Source of the DNA: Bacilli bacterium
Lineage (GTDB): Bacteria; Bacillota_I; Bacilli_A; RF39; UBA660
NCBI GenBank assembly: GCA_017472015.1
Contig: JAFURC010000040.1
Coordinates: 1-63,865, forward strand
Direction of reading: 5' to 3'
DNA: 63,865 bases
Under the pieces are notes generated by a model. That model saw only the letters and a list, made by a program, of their open reading frames with translations. It was not told where the DNA came from and ran no database searches. The position numbers were made by a program, and so were the translations under genes. Position 1 is the first letter of the stretch; each line of letters begins with the position of its first letter. Below are positions 26,222 through 35,878 of this stretch, piece after piece.

Positions 26222-27809
26222 AAAAAAGAAATTACGGTTAAAGAAATTAAAGTTTCACCCGATTACAGTTTATGTACTTTTAATTTTAGGTACAGTTATA
26301 TTAAGTGCTATTTTAAGTTCACTTAATTTTCAAACAACTTATAGTACGATTAGTGCAACGGATTTATCAACTATACAAAATACTATTATGGTTGAAAATT
26401 TATTTAATTATGATGGATTAAAATATATTATAAGTAATGCTTCTAAAAACTTTATTAGTTTTGCGCCTCTTAGTATGTTTTTAATGATGGCTGTTGGTAT
26501 ATCAGTTTTAATTTCCAGTGGATTTTTGGATTTTATATGTAAAAAAGTATTTCAAAAAGTTGATAATAAAAAAATAACTTTTTTGATTATATTTCTAGCA
26601 ACTATTTCAACAATTATAAATGATATTGGTTATTTAATTTTAATACCAATTGCTGCAACTATTTATGAGGTTAAAGGACGAAATCCTTTATCGGGAATTG
26701 TAGCTGCTTTTTGTGGAGTTGCCTTTGGTGCTGGAACAACTATATTCGTTGGTTCATCAGAAGTTGCTTTAATTCCTTATACAACAGCAGCAGCAAGACT
26801 TGTTGATAGTACTTATCATGTAAGTTTATTATCTAATTTATTTATAATGATAACCTCATCTATAATTTTATCAATTGTTGGAACAGTTATAGTTGAAAAA
26901 ATTGTCGTTCCAAGATTTGGTAAGATTAAAGAAAAAAAAGATTTAACTATGGATTCGGAAGTTGAAGTAATTGATGTTGAAGAAGTTGAACAAGACAGGT
27001 TAAACAAAGAATATAAAGAAAATCGTGGTTTTAAATATGCTTTAATAACATTTATTATAATGGTTCTTTTATTCATTTATTCAGTTATTCCTGATTTACC
27101 TCTTTCAGGAATGCTTTTGGATATGAATGAGGATACATATTTAAGACAAATATTTGGAGATAATTCTTATTTTCAAGATGGATTTACTTATATGATGTCT
27201 TTAGTATTTATAACAACAGGTCTTGCTTACGGAATTGGTTCTAAGAAATTTAAAAACGATCGTGATGTATTTGAAGGAATTCATGATAATTTACAAAATC
27301 TTGGTGGAGTTATTGTCTTAATATTCTTAGCTTCTCAGTTTATAGCAGTATTTAAAAAAACTAATATTGGAACTATTTTAACCGGAATTGTTGCTAATGT
27401 AATTGATAGTATCACATTTTCTGGAGTTCCCCTTTTAATTGTTTCAATATTATTAATCGCAATTGCTAACTTATTCTTAACAACAGCTGGTGGAAAGTGG
27501 CAAATTTTAGCTCCAGTTATTGTTCCCCCTTTAATGCAATCAAATATTTCCCCTCAATTTTTACAATTTGTTTTAAGGGCAAGTGATTCAATGACTAAAG
27601 GTATTACTCCCCTATCGGCTTTCTTTGTAATCTTTGTTGCTTATATGAATATTTATAATAAAGATAAAGAAAATCCAATTGGAGTATTTAAAGCAATTAA
27701 AATAATTATGCCTTATTGTATTATTATTTCAATTACATGGTTGCTACTTTTAATCGGATGGTATATAATAGGTTTACCAATTGGACCTGGTGTATATCCA
27801 ACGGTTTAG
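26214..27809 (+). CDS. AbgT-family transporter
   Basis: 531 residues from the ATG at 26214 (follows GTGGTGATC), about 12 membrane segments. The family is recognised from MFLMMAVGISVLISSGFL, FLATISTIINDIGYLILIP, GRNPLSGIVAAFCGVAFG and the C-terminal SDSMTKGITPLSAFFVI. AbgT proteins take up p-aminobenzoyl-glutamate or act as sulfonamide efflux pumps; the substrate here is not known. A charged cytoplasmic loop lies near residues 240-280. Confidence 0.85.
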   Translation: MGRKKKLRLKKLKFHPITVYVLLILGTVILSAILSSLNFQTTYSTISATDLSTIQNTIMVENLFNYDGLKYIISNASKNFISFAPLSMFLMMAVGISVLISSGFLDFICKKVFQKVDNKKITFLIIFLATISTIINDIGYLILIPIAATIYEVKGRNPLSGIVAAFCGVAFGAGTTIFVGSSEVALIPYTTAAARLVDSTYHVSLLSNLFIMITSSIILSIVGTVIVEKIVVPRFGKIKEKKDLTMDSEVEVIDVEEVEQDRLNKEYKENRGFKYALITFIIMVLLFIYSVIPDLPLSGMLLDMNEDTYLRQIFGDNSYFQDGFTYMMSLVFITTGLAYGIGSKKFKNDRDVFEGIHDNLQNLGGVIVLIFLASQFIAVFKKTNIGTILTGIVANVIDSITFSGVPLLIVSILLIAIANLFLTTAGGKWQILAPVIVPPLMQSNISPQFLQFVLRASDSMTKGITPLSAFFVIFVAYMNIYNKDKENPIGVFKAIKIIMPYCIIISITWLLLLIGWYIIGLPIGPGVYPTV

Positions 27810-27824
27810 AAGGAGGAGTTATTA

Positions 27825-28922
27825 ATGTTAAAAGCAGGAATTGTCGGGCTTCCTAATGTTGGGAAATCAACCCTTTTTAATGCTATTACTAAACAAAATA
27901 TATTAGCCGCGAATTATCCATTTGCAACTATTGATCCAAATGTTGGAGTTGTAAATGTTCCAGATATTCGTATGAATGTTTTAAATGAAATGTATATGCC
28001 TGAAAGATTAATTATGGCAAGTTATGAGTTCACAGATATTGCTGGTCTTGTTAAAGGTGCATCTAATGGTGAAGGACTTGGTAATAAGTTTTTATCACAT
28101 ATTCGTGAAGTAGATGCAATTGTTGAAGTTGTTCGTTGTTTTGAAGATGGTAACATTATTCACGTAGAAGGAGAATGTGATCCTATTCGAGATATTGAAA
28201 TAATTAATTTAGAACTTACGATCAGTGATTTAGAAATTGTTAATAATCGTCTTGGAAAAATTGAAAAGAAAGCCATGACCACGAAAGATGCTGATTCTTT
28301 AATTGAAGTAAGTGCTTTAAGAAAAGCAAAAGATGCTTTGGAACAAGCAATTCCACTTAGAGAAGTTGATTTTACAGATGAAGAAAAAATTAAAATTAAA
28401 TCATTTCAATTTTTAACTGAAAAACCAATTATTTATCTTGCTAATATAAGTGAATCTGAATTATCCGAAAGTGATAATAAGCATGTTTTGGCATTAAAAG
28501 AATATGCTAATAAAGGAAATAATAAAGTAATAAAAATTTGTTGTAAAGTTGAAAGTGAATTATCTGAGTTATCAATTGAAGAAAAAGAAGAAATGCTTGA
28601 AATGTTAGGTATTAAAACGAGTGGTTTAGATGATTTAATAAATGCAACATATGAACTTTTAGGTTTAAAAACTTATTTTACAGTAGGATCTGATGAAGTA
28701 AGGGCTTGGACTTATAAAGATGGTATGAATGCACGTGATTGTGCTGGTATTATTCATACAGATTTTAGGGATGGTTTCATTAAAGCTGAAGTTATTAGCT
28801 ATAATGATTTAATAACTGCAGGGAGTGAAACTAAAGTTAAAGAATTAGGAAAACTAAGAATAGAAGGGAAGGATTATATAATGCAAGATGGTGATATTTG
28901 CCATTTTCGCTTTAATAGGTAA
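27825..28922 (+). CDS. ychF: Redox-regulated ATPase YchF/OLA1
   Basis: 365 residues. Obg-like P-loop protein that binds ATP and associates with ribosomes. Walker [15 protein letters not shown] at residues 8-21, G2 [15 protein letters not shown]3 [10 protein letters not shown], and the C-terminal TGS domain with [21 protein letters not shown] (two parts) and [11 protein letters not shown]. Start ATG follows AAGGAGGAG. Place beside parB-DUF951 is conserved. Confidence 0.97.
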   Translation: MLKAGIVGLPNVGKSTLFNAITKQNILAANYPFATIDPNVGVVNVPDIRMNVLNEMYMPERLIMASYEFTDIAGLVKGASNGEGLGNKFLSHIREVDAIVEVVRCFEDGNIIHVEGECDPIRDIEIINLELTISDLEIVNNRLGKIEKKAMTTKDADSLIEVSALRKAKDALEQAIPLREVDFTDEEKIKIKSFQFLTEKPIIYLANISESELSESDNKHVLALKEYANKGNNKVIKICCKVESELSELSIEEKEEMLEMLGIKTSGLDDLINATYELLGLKTYFTVGSDEVRAWTYKDGMNARDCAGIIHTDFRDGFIKAEVISYNDLITAGSETKVKELGKLRIEGKDYIMQDGDICHFRFNR

Positions 28923-28924
28923 TT

Positions 28925-29566
28925 ATGTTTAATTATAATATGAGTTTTAATGAATTTTTTGGGGGATTAGGCATCATTTTTATATTTTTCATTTTTGTAT
29001 TTGCAATAATAGGGATACTTTTATATGTATTTGGAGCTTTAGGAATTATGGAAGTTGCTAAAAGAAATAAACTACAAAATCCTTGGTTAGCGTTTATTCC
29101 CGTTGCTAATAGTTATTTAGTTGGTAAACTTGGATTTGAAATTTATTCAGATGAAGATAATAAAAACACAACTTTCCCTTGGGTTATGTTAGGTTTATCA
29201 GCTTGTATGCTTATTATTGATAGTGAATCAGAATTATATGGTTTATTAAATGTTGCTTTAATAGTATTTTCAACTATTTCTTACTATCGTATTTACAAAT
29301 ACCTAACTCCAAAATATAAAAGGTATACAGTTTTATCTGTTTTCTTTGGAGGAATACCTTTATATTTTAGTAAAGAAATGATTAAACCAAAAGAAGATAA
29401 TGAAGTAAATGAAGCCGAAGTTTTAAAAGAAGAAAAAACTAAAAAAACAGAAAATGAAGAAATAAAAAAAGAACAACCAGATAGACCATTATATTGTTCA
29501 AATTGTGGTAATAAATTAACTAAAACATCTAAGTATTGCAACAATTGTGGTAAAAAAATTGATTAA
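28925..29566 (+). CDS. Membrane protein with C-terminal zinc ribbon
   Basis: 213 residues. Hydrophobic segments near 15-42, 84-93 and 100-115; the segment NPWLAFIPVANSYLVGKLGF is typical of small unassigned Firmicute membrane proteins. After a Lys/Glu-rich linker, the last 25 residues form a double CxxC zinc ribbon (YCSNCGNKL and YCNNCGKKID). Function unknown. Starts 2 bp after ychF, so it is likely co-transcribed. A second ATG at 28940 is possible. Confidence 0.8.
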   Translation: MFNYNMSFNEFFGGLGIIFIFFIFVFAIIGILLYVFGALGIMEVAKRNKLQNPWLAFIPVANSYLVGKLGFEIYSDEDNKNTTFPWVMLGLSACMLIIDSESELYGLLNVALIVFSTISYYRIYKYLTPKYKRYTVLSVFFGGIPLYFSKEMIKPKEDNEVNEAEVLKEEKTKKTENEEIKKEQPDRPLYCSNCGNKLTKTSKYCNNCGKKID

Positions 29567-29570
29567 TAAT

Positions 29571-29617
29571 AAAAAGATAATTGTTTAGTAATTCGTTCTA
29601 TCAATTATCTTTTTTTA
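29571..29617. terminator. Bidirectional terminator
   Basis: Stem AAAAAGATAATTG (29571-29583) / CAATTATCTTTTT (29602-29614), 13 bp, A-rich 5' and T-rich 3', between convergent genes. On the minus strand it overlaps the last codons of the radical-SAM gene. Confidence 0.8.
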
Positions 29618-30533
29618 TAAGTTTACCTTGATAAGTATCTCTTCTTTTCATTTCTTTTAAAATATCATTTAATACAACAAACTTCTTAACTAACCAAGTT
29701 GGTTCAATTAAATCATCTACTTTAGGATCTCCAGTTATTCGGTGAATAACAATATCATCTCTTAATAATTCAAGTTGAGAAACGACTATATCAATGTATT
29801 CCTCTTTAGTTAGAATGTGAAATTTTTCTTTTTCATACATTTCAGCAATTTTGGTGTTTTTTAAAATATGTAACATATGAATTTTAATACCTTGAATATC
29901 TAAGTTATTTAAATATTTAACTGTTTCAAGCATCATTTCTTTAGTTTCATAAGGAAGACCATTTATAATATGAACAACAACATTGATATTTCTTTCTCTT
30001 AATTTTAAAACCATATTTTTAAATTCATCTAAAGTATGACAACGATTAATTAATTCACTTGTCTTGTCGTGAATAGTTTGTAGTCCCAATTCAATTGTTA
30101 AATAAGTTTTTTTGTTTAAATCACTTAAATAATTTAGGCATTCATCAGTTATACTATCAGGTCTTGTTGCAATATTCAAACCAACAACATTATCAAGTTT
30201 TAAAATTGGTTCAAAGACACTTTTTAATTTATCAACACTAGCATATGTATTAGTCCCTGCTTGAAAATATCCTATAAACTTAGCATCTTTCCATTTATTA
30301 AGCATTATTAATTTAATATCATTGAATTGTTCAACAATATCTTTTTCCTTATCACCTGCAAAATCCCCACTTTTTAAACTTGAACAATAAATACATCCCC
30401 CTACTCCTTTGGTGCCATCTCGATTAGGACAAGTAAAATTACAATTTAAACTAACTTTAGCAATTTTTGAATTAAACTTTTCTTTATAAAAAGTATCTAA
30501 AGTATAATATCTTAAATTATTTGAAAAAGTCAT
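29601..30533 (-). CDS. Radical SAM protein, TIGR01212/YhcC-YtqA type
   Basis: 310 residues. The 4Fe-4S site is the family-specific spread motif CNFTCPNRDG...GCIYC near residues 31-50, followed by GYFQAGTNTYA, GLNIATRPDSI, ELGLQTIHDKT and HIINGLPYETKEMM. Members are uncharacterised SAM enzymes. It is the only minus-strand gene between 12 and 56 kb and seems to be a single-gene unit. Confidence 0.9.
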   Translation of the reverse strand: MTFSNNLRYYTLDTFYKEKFNSKIAKVSLNCNFTCPNRDGTKGVGGCIYCSSLKSGDFAGDKEKDIVEQFNDIKLIMLNKWKDAKFIGYFQAGTNTYASVDKLKSVFEPILKLDNVVGLNIATRPDSITDECLNYLSDLNKKTYLTIELGLQTIHDKTSELINRCHTLDEFKNMVLKLRERNINVVVHIINGLPYETKEMMLETVKYLNNLDIQGIKIHMLHILKNTKIAEMYEKEKFHILTKEEYIDIVVSQLELLRDDIVIHRITGDPKVDDLIEPTWLVKKFVVLNDILKEMKRRDTYQGKLIKKDN

Positions 30534-30570
30534 AACATCACCGCGATAAGAATATCACTTTTTCTTCTTT

Positions 30571-30599
30571 TTGACAAGAATTTATTTCTTTGCTATAAT
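30571..30599 (+). promoter_or_regulatory. Strong consensus promoter for the gene at 30629
   Basis: TTGACA (30571-30576), 17 bp, TATAAT (30594-30599) with TGC before the -10 (extended). Confidence 0.8.
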
Positions 30600-30628
30600 A
30601 GAAAAAATTAAAAAAGGAGTTGATTTCA

Positions 30629-30913
30629 ATGGGAGAAAAACGTATAAACTATCAAGTAATAATTGATATATTTAATCAAAAATATGAACAAGATTTTTCA
30701 ACTTATAAAATCGATTATTTAGAATTTGATATATGGTATGATTTTTATTCTAAAGTTAAAAAATACAATTTAGTAAATCTTGAATCTTTACAAGAAATGG
30801 CTAATACCTTATATAATTCATATATTATTTTTTCTAATTATGAAGAAGAAACTAAATATAATGAGCAAATTAGTTTTTTAAAAAAAGATTTAGAAATAGG
30901 AAAAAGAATTTAA
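30629..30913 (+). CDS. Unidentified small protein
   Basis: 94 residues from the ATG at 30629 (AAGGAG 8 bp upstream; an upstream in-frame TTG overlaps the binding site). Rich in Tyr, Phe, Asn and Lys, predicted helical, no membrane segment. Not recognised. It has its own consensus promoter and terminator, so it is a monocistronic unit and possibly well expressed. Confidence 0.75.
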   Translation: MGEKRINYQVIIDIFNQKYEQDFSTYKIDYLEFDIWYDFYSKVKKYNLVNLESLQEMANTLYNSYIIFSNYEEETKYNEQISFLKKDLEIGKRI

Positions 30914-30919
30914 TAGATT

Positions 30920-30950
30920 ACTTGAAATCAAAAGATCTCAAGTTTTTTTT
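30920..30950 (+). terminator. Terminator after the gene at 30629
   Basis: A 10-bp stem with one mismatch (ACTTGAAATC / GATCTCAAGT) and AAAA loop, followed by eight T. Confidence 0.75.
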
Positions 30951-31015
30951 ATAAAAAAATTAAAAAACTTTAATTTTGTGCTATACTAATATTATAAAAA
31001 TAATAAGAGGCGAAT

Positions 31016-32137
31016 ATGAAGAAAAAAAGATTAAAGAAAAAGAATATAATTATTTTAACTATTATTTTATTAATTATATTAGTTGAAATTATTAATCCAA
31101 TTAAACTTTATAATAAACATTTATTAAGAGAACTTAATTACTCAGAAACTAGTATAAATGTTATTTTAGAAAATAATTTAAAAGATCAAGTATTAGAAAA
31201 TGAATATAATAAAAATTTAGATAAAATATTTTCTAGTTCAGATTTTAATCATAAGAATTATTCTATTTATAAAGATTTAAATGCATATGAAATAAATGAT
31301 TATGTTAAAAATGTTAATAAATTAATTGAAATTGGATATAGTGCAAATGATATTAATAATATTTTAAAAACATCAACTGATGAAACTTTAAAAGATTTTC
31401 TTGAAAAAGATTATATAAAAAATATTTCTGATTATTTACAATATGATTTTGCTAAATTAGAAAATTATGATCGTTATCTTTTATATAAAGAGAAAAATAA
31501 TATTGATAATGAATTAGTTGTAGTTTATGTTAATATTGGTCTTGATAAAGAGTTTTATGAAGATACTAAAGAGGTTTTAGAGTTTTCAACAACTATGTTA
31601 GTTAATAAATATAATGGTTTATCTAAAGACTTTGTACCCGATAGTTTAATTAAAGTTGATTCTAGTTATGCTGTTGATTCTAAGCAACAAGGAAATGAAG
31701 AAATGTTAAAGAATTTTTATAAGATGTCTGATGATTGTAAAGCAAGTACGGGTTATAAGTTATTAGTTAGATCTGGTTATCGTGATTATAAAAATCAACA
31801 AGATACTTATGATTTATATTTAAAAACATATGGTAAAAAATATGCTGAAAATTATGTTACTCATGCTGGTTATTCCGAACATCAAACAGGACTTGCAGTT
31901 GATATTAAAGCTGAAAGTAGTAATACTTTTAAAGGAACTAAAGAAAATAAATGGTTAATTGAAAATGCTTATAAGTATGGTTTTATATTAAGATATACAG
32001 ATGATACAGAAGATATAACTGGTGTTAAATATGAGTCTTGGCATTACAGATATGTAGGTCTTGAAATAGCATCGTATTTAAATGAACATGATATGACATA
32101 TGATGAATATTATATTAGATTTTTAGATAGGAGGTAG
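31016..32137 (+). CDS. VanY/LdcB-type D,D- or L,D-carboxypeptidase (peptidase M15B)
   Basis: 373 residues. A single N-terminal membrane anchor (residues about 10-28) precedes a helical stalk of about 180 residues and a C-terminal M15 zinc peptidase domain. Zinc and catalytic motifs are visible: VRSGYRDYKNQQDTY, AGYSEHQTGLAVDI (SxHxxGxAxD), and ESWHYRYVG with the last His. It trims terminal D-Ala or similar residues from peptidoglycan stems outside the membrane. The GH31 gene starts 2 bp later. Confidence 0.88.
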   Translation: MKKKRLKKKNIIILTIILLIILVEIINPIKLYNKHLLRELNYSETSINVILENNLKDQVLENEYNKNLDKIFSSSDFNHKNYSIYKDLNAYEINDYVKNVNKLIEIGYSANDINNILKTSTDETLKDFLEKDYIKNISDYLQYDFAKLENYDRYLLYKEKNNIDNELVVVYVNIGLDKEFYEDTKEVLEFSTTMLVNKYNGLSKDFVPDSLIKVDSSYAVDSKQQGNEEMLKNFYKMSDDCKASTGYKLLVRSGYRDYKNQQDTYDLYLKTYGKKYAENYVTHAGYSEHQTGLAVDIKAESSNTFKGTKENKWLIENAYKYGFILRYTDDTEDITGVKYESWHYRYVGLEIASYLNEHDMTYDEYYIRFLDRR

Positions 32138-32139
32138 TT

Positions 32140-34527
32140 ATGTACGATTTAGGAAATCAATTTCGAATGAATCAAGATGATTTAAAAGTTTATGAAAAAT
32201 CTTCCATAATGGGAGAGAAATTTCGTATTCAAGTTTTAACTGAAAGATTAATTCGACTTGAATACAATGAACAAGGTAAATTTGTTGATGCTGCAACATC
32301 CTTAGTTATAAAAAGAAAATTTGATCCTGTTGAATTTAGTATTAAAGAAGATCAGGCTTTTTTCTATATTGAAACTAAGTATATTAAATTAAAATATTTA
32401 AAAAATGCTAGTTTTTCGGAAAGAAGTTTATCAGGAACAATTAATTACAGTAAAAAAGAATGGTTTTATGGTCAAAAAGAAGTTAAAAATTATGGAGGTA
32501 CAACAATTTCTCTTGATAACACTTTAAAAATGCCTCAACTAAGTAAAGGTTTATTTAATCCAGATATGGTTTTAGTTTTGGATGATTCAGATTCTTTACT
32601 TTTAGATGAATATTCAAATGTTTATAAAAGACAAGATAATACGAAAGATATTTATTTATTTGCTTATAGTAATGATTTTAATGAAGTTTTAAAAGATTAT
32701 TATACCTTAACTGGATATCCTGCTTTTATACCGCGTTATGCTCTTGGTAATTGGTGGAGCCGGGATATTCCTTATCATGATGAACATATTGTAACTCTTT
32801 TAAATAAATTTCGAATGAATAGTATTCCAATTTCTGTATTTTTATTCGATAAAGATTGGAGTTTAAAAAATCCTAAATTATCAACTACATCTGGTTTTTC
32901 TTTTAATAAAAATTTAATTAAAAATCCAAGTCATTTAATAAATACTCTTCATCAAATGGATGTTAAAGTTGGAGTTAAAATTAATCCAAAAGATGGAATA
33001 TTTCCTCATGAAGAAAAATTTGCAACCGCCCGTGAATATATTGAATTAAATAAAAAAGGTTATATTGATTTTAATCCCTTTGATGCAAGATTTATGGATT
33101 TATATTTAAAAATCTTTATTCACCCTTTAGAAAATTTAGGAATTGATTTATTTTGGAATGATTATGATGTTTTAGAAAATAGAAGTTCTTTATTTATCTT
33201 AAATGATTATATGAAAAAAGATATGGAAAGAACGAATAAACGAAGTTTAATATTAGGAAGAAATGCTAATTTTGCTCCTCATAGATATCCTATTTTATAT
33301 TCTGGTCATAATAAAATTGATTTTGATGTTTTAAAATTCTTGCCACAATTTAATATAACCGCCTCTAATATTGGAGTATCATATTGGTCTCATGATGTAG
33401 GTGGATCTGTTGGAGGTATTGAAGATGATGAACTTTATATAAGAAGTGTTGAATTTGGAGTCTTCTCGCCTATTCTAAGATTTAATACAGAATTTGGAAC
33501 TTATTATAAACGAGAACCTTGGAGATGGGATGTTGTAACTAATAATATTGTTAGTTATTATTTAAGACTTCGTAATCAATTAATACCTTATTTATATACA
33601 GAAATTTATCATTATCATAAGGAGGGTATTCCGCTTATTCGACCATTCTATTATGACTACCCTTTTGCTTATGATGATCCAGTTTATGTTAATCAATATT
33701 TTTTAGGTTCATCACTTTTAATCTCCCCTATTGTTAAAAAGAAAGATCCGTTAATTGATAGGACAATTCAAAGATTTTTTATTCCAGATGGAATTTGGTA
33801 TGATTTTAAAACTGGTAAGAAATTTATTGGTAATAAAAAATACGTTTCTTTCTATAAAATCGAAGATTATCCAGTTTTTGTTAAAGCGGGTGGTATTATT
33901 CCTTTATCAGGAGTTAATGATTTAATGTCAACTAACCCTCCTAAAGAATTAGAAATTCATGTATTCCCTGGAAGTAGTAATTCTTATAATTTATATGAAG
34001 ATGATGGAATTACCAATAATTATCAAAAAGGAATGTATTCAATTACAACTATAGAATATAACTATTTAGCTAATAATTATACTTTAATAATCAGAAACAC
34101 CGAAGGTAAAAGTGGATTATTACATCAAAAAAGAGATTATAAGATACGTTTTCGCAATACCAAAATGGCAACAAATGTCAAGGTGTATTCAAATGATACA
34201 GAAATACCATTTACTTCGTACCTAATGGATAATGATTTTGTTGTTGAAGTTAAAGATTTCTTTACCTATAATCAACTAATGATTAATTGCCAAGGAACTG
34301 ATATTGAAATAGATGCTTTAATGTTAATCAATGATGATATTGATAGTATCTTATCAGATTTGAAAGTTCCAACTAAGTTAAAAGATACAATTGCAACTAT
34401 TTTATATGATAAAGATTTACCAAATAATAAAAAACGAATAGAAATTAAAAAACTAAGAAGAAAAGGTTTAGATAGTAGAAGTACTAAAATCTTCTTAAGA
34501 TTAATTGATTATATGAGTGAAGTTTAA
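32140..34527 (+). CDS. Glycoside hydrolase family 31-like protein with altered acid/base motif
   Basis: 795 residues with no signal peptide, so cytoplasmic. Layout fits GH31: N-terminal beta domain (to about 190), TIM barrel (about 195-500) with PRYALGNWWSRDIPY at 199-212, the nucleophile region LFWNDYD with Asp341, WSHDVGG at 416-422, FGVFSPILRFNTE, then C-terminal beta domains (YNLYEDDGITNNY). The usual acid/base SGD motif reads SGH (388-390), so His390 stands where Asp is expected. Substrate could be an alpha-glucoside or alpha-xyloside, or the protein may not be a normal hydrolase. The last 80 residues form a helical tail. Co-transcribed with the carboxypeptidase gene. Confidence 0.85.
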   Translation: MYDLGNQFRMNQDDLKVYEKSSIMGEKFRIQVLTERLIRLEYNEQGKFVDAATSLVIKRKFDPVEFSIKEDQAFFYIETKYIKLKYLKNASFSERSLSGTINYSKKEWFYGQKEVKNYGGTTISLDNTLKMPQLSKGLFNPDMVLVLDDSDSLLLDEYSNVYKRQDNTKDIYLFAYSNDFNEVLKDYYTLTGYPAFIPRYALGNWWSRDIPYHDEHIVTLLNKFRMNSIPISVFLFDKDWSLKNPKLSTTSGFSFNKNLIKNPSHLINTLHQMDVKVGVKINPKDGIFPHEEKFATAREYIELNKKGYIDFNPFDARFMDLYLKIFIHPLENLGIDLFWNDYDVLENRSSLFILNDYMKKDMERTNKRSLILGRNANFAPHRYPILYSGHNKIDFDVLKFLPQFNITASNIGVSYWSHDVGGSVGGIEDDELYIRSVEFGVFSPILRFNTEFGTYYKREPWRWDVVTNNIVSYYLRLRNQLIPYLYTEIYHYHKEGIPLIRPFYYDYPFAYDDPVYVNQYFLGSSLLISPIVKKKDPLIDRTIQRFFIPDGIWYDFKTGKKFIGNKKYVSFYKIEDYPVFVKAGGIIPLSGVNDLMSTNPPKELEIHVFPGSSNSYNLYEDDGITNNYQKGMYSITTIEYNYLANNYTLIIRNTEGKSGLLHQKRDYKIRFRNTKMATNVKVYSNDTEIPFTSYLMDNDFVVEVKDFFTYNQLMINCQGTDIEIDALMLINDDIDSILSDLKVPTKLKDTIATILYDKDLPNNKKRIEIKKLRRKGLDSRSTKIFLRLIDYMSEV

Positions 34528-34556
34528 TTGACTTAATAATTTATAAATAGTAAAAT

Positions 34557-34590
34557 ACTACCCATAGAAATACTTTATGGGTGGTTTTTT
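34557..34590 (+). terminator. Hairpin with T run directly against the next start codon
   Basis: Stem ACTACCCATA (34557-34566) / TATGGGTGGT (34576-34585), one G-T pair, then six T that touch the ATG at 34591. The 3' arm contains GGGTGG, the only ribosome binding site for the next gene. It may act as a terminator for the GH31 transcript and at the same time hide the next gene's binding site. Confidence 0.65.
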
Positions 34591-35274
34591 ATGGCTAAAG
34601 ATAAAAAGAAATTATTTGATAAACTCCAAGAATCTGATAAAATAGATAAATTAATTTTAAAAGTTAATAATATTTATCATAATATATCGGATAAATTACT
34701 AATAAAATATGATTTAAAAAATGAATTAAAACAAGGTAAATTATTTACTATATTAATTGCTATTTTAGCATTTATCTTTTTAATTATAATTACAGCCTTC
34801 TTTGTAATTATGTTAAATTCCCTACTAGGACTTAATTTTATATTTAGTATTATTAAATATACTTTATTTATTCTTAAATGGAGTTATACCATTTTAAAAA
34901 ACAAAGGAAATGTAATAAAAAAATATTTAGCTAATTTATTTCCTAATAGTAAATTACTTAATACTACTAAAGAAGATGAATTATTAATTGATTATCAAAA
35001 TCTTATTTTAGAAGAAGTAGATGACTTAATAGAAAAAGTTTCTAATATGAATATTGATTTAAAAACTAAGAAAGAAATATTAATTAAAATAAAAGAAAAA
35101 ATTAATAGTTTAAAACTAGAAGAATCTTTAGAACTTAAACCTTTATTAAATGAAACTTTAAATAAAAATATTCTTCAAGGTGAACAACTAAGAATGAATT
35201 TTGATGATGATTTATTAGATGATAATATTTATAATATTGCATGTAAAGTTTATAAAAAGAGAAAAAACTCTTGA
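34591..35274 (+). CDS. Unidentified membrane protein
   Basis: 227 residues. Two hydrophobic stretches near 55-78 (FTILIAILAFIFLIIITAFF) and 82-103; both ends are highly charged and helical, and residues 130-190 are Leu/Glu/Lys-rich and may form a coiled coil. No family recognised. The start is fixed by GGGTGG inside the preceding hairpin. Confidence 0.7.
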   Translation: MAKDKKKLFDKLQESDKIDKLILKVNNIYHNISDKLLIKYDLKNELKQGKLFTILIAILAFIFLIIITAFFVIMLNSLLGLNFIFSIIKYTLFILKWSYTILKNKGNVIKKYLANLFPNSKLLNTTKEDELLIDYQNLILEEVDDLIEKVSNMNIDLKTKKEILIKIKEKINSLKLEESLELKPLLNETLNKNILQGEQLRMNFDDDLLDDNIYNIACKVYKKRKNS

Positions 35275-35339
35275 AAAATAATTTTTTTTATGATTAAATA
35301 TGGTTATATTATTTAAAGAAGTAGTAATTTATATTTCTT

Positions 35340-35489
35340 TTTTAGAGAGTTAGTGGTTGGTGAAAACTAATAAGTTAATATAAATGAACTTGTCTTATTG
35401 AAAGAATAATCGTTAATCGCGTTAAGATAATTAAGTGAAATTTAGGATGGTACCGTCTATTAGACTCCTTTAGGTACTATTCTTTTTTT
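35340..35489 (+). promoter_or_regulatory. T-box riboswitch, leucine-type
   Basis: Stem I features AGAGAGTTAGTGG and GGTGAAAACTAA are followed by the probable specifier CTT (Leu, 35389-35391) within ATGAACTTGTC. The T-box bulge segment lies at 35444-35454 (AGGATGGTACC) and pairs with 35473-35483 (GGTACTATTCT, two G-U pairs) to form the terminator, with T run to 35489. Uncharged tRNA-Leu should stabilise the antiterminator and allow transcription of the membrane protein gene and leuS. Confidence 0.88.
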
Positions 35490-35506
35490 ATTTTTTGGAG
35501 GTGGTT

Positions 35507-35878
35507 ATGGATATTAGTGATTTATATTGGTTTTTAGGTACATTTGTTGTAGTTTATTTATTATATTTTTTCTTTATGGTTTTTAAGAAAGAATTAAATC
35601 CTGATAAAGTACCTGTGGAACTTCGTTTTTTAATTAAAAAATATCGACTGGATATGTCTTTAATAAAATATAGAAGTATTATGAATAAAATTGGTCTTGT
35701 TAGTGCTTTTGATATTGCTTTTACATCAACTTTTGTATTTGCATTTATTAAAAATGATTATGTAGCAATTCTTGTTGGTGCTATTATGTTAATACCACTT
35801 ATATTTATTACTTTTAATTTTATTGGTGTTTATTATGAAAAGAGAGGAAATGTGTTAAATGGAAACAAAAAAAATTGA
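35507..35878 (+). CDS. Membrane protein under T-box control, upstream of leuS
   Basis: 123 residues from the ATG at 35507 (follows GGAGGTGG). Three hydrophobic segments: about 5-23 (LYWFLGTFVVVYLLYFFFMV), 65-83 and 86-108. The centre is basic (LRFLIKKYRLDMSLIKYR). Family not recognised. It is the first gene behind the leucine T-box and overlaps leuS by 20 bp, so its expression should follow leucine supply. Confidence 0.8.
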   Translation: MDISDLYWFLGTFVVVYLLYFFFMVFKKELNPDKVPVELRFLIKKYRLDMSLIKYRSIMNKIGLVSAFDIAFTSTFVFAFIKNDYVAILVGAIMLIPLIFITFNFIGVYYEKRGNVLNGNKKN

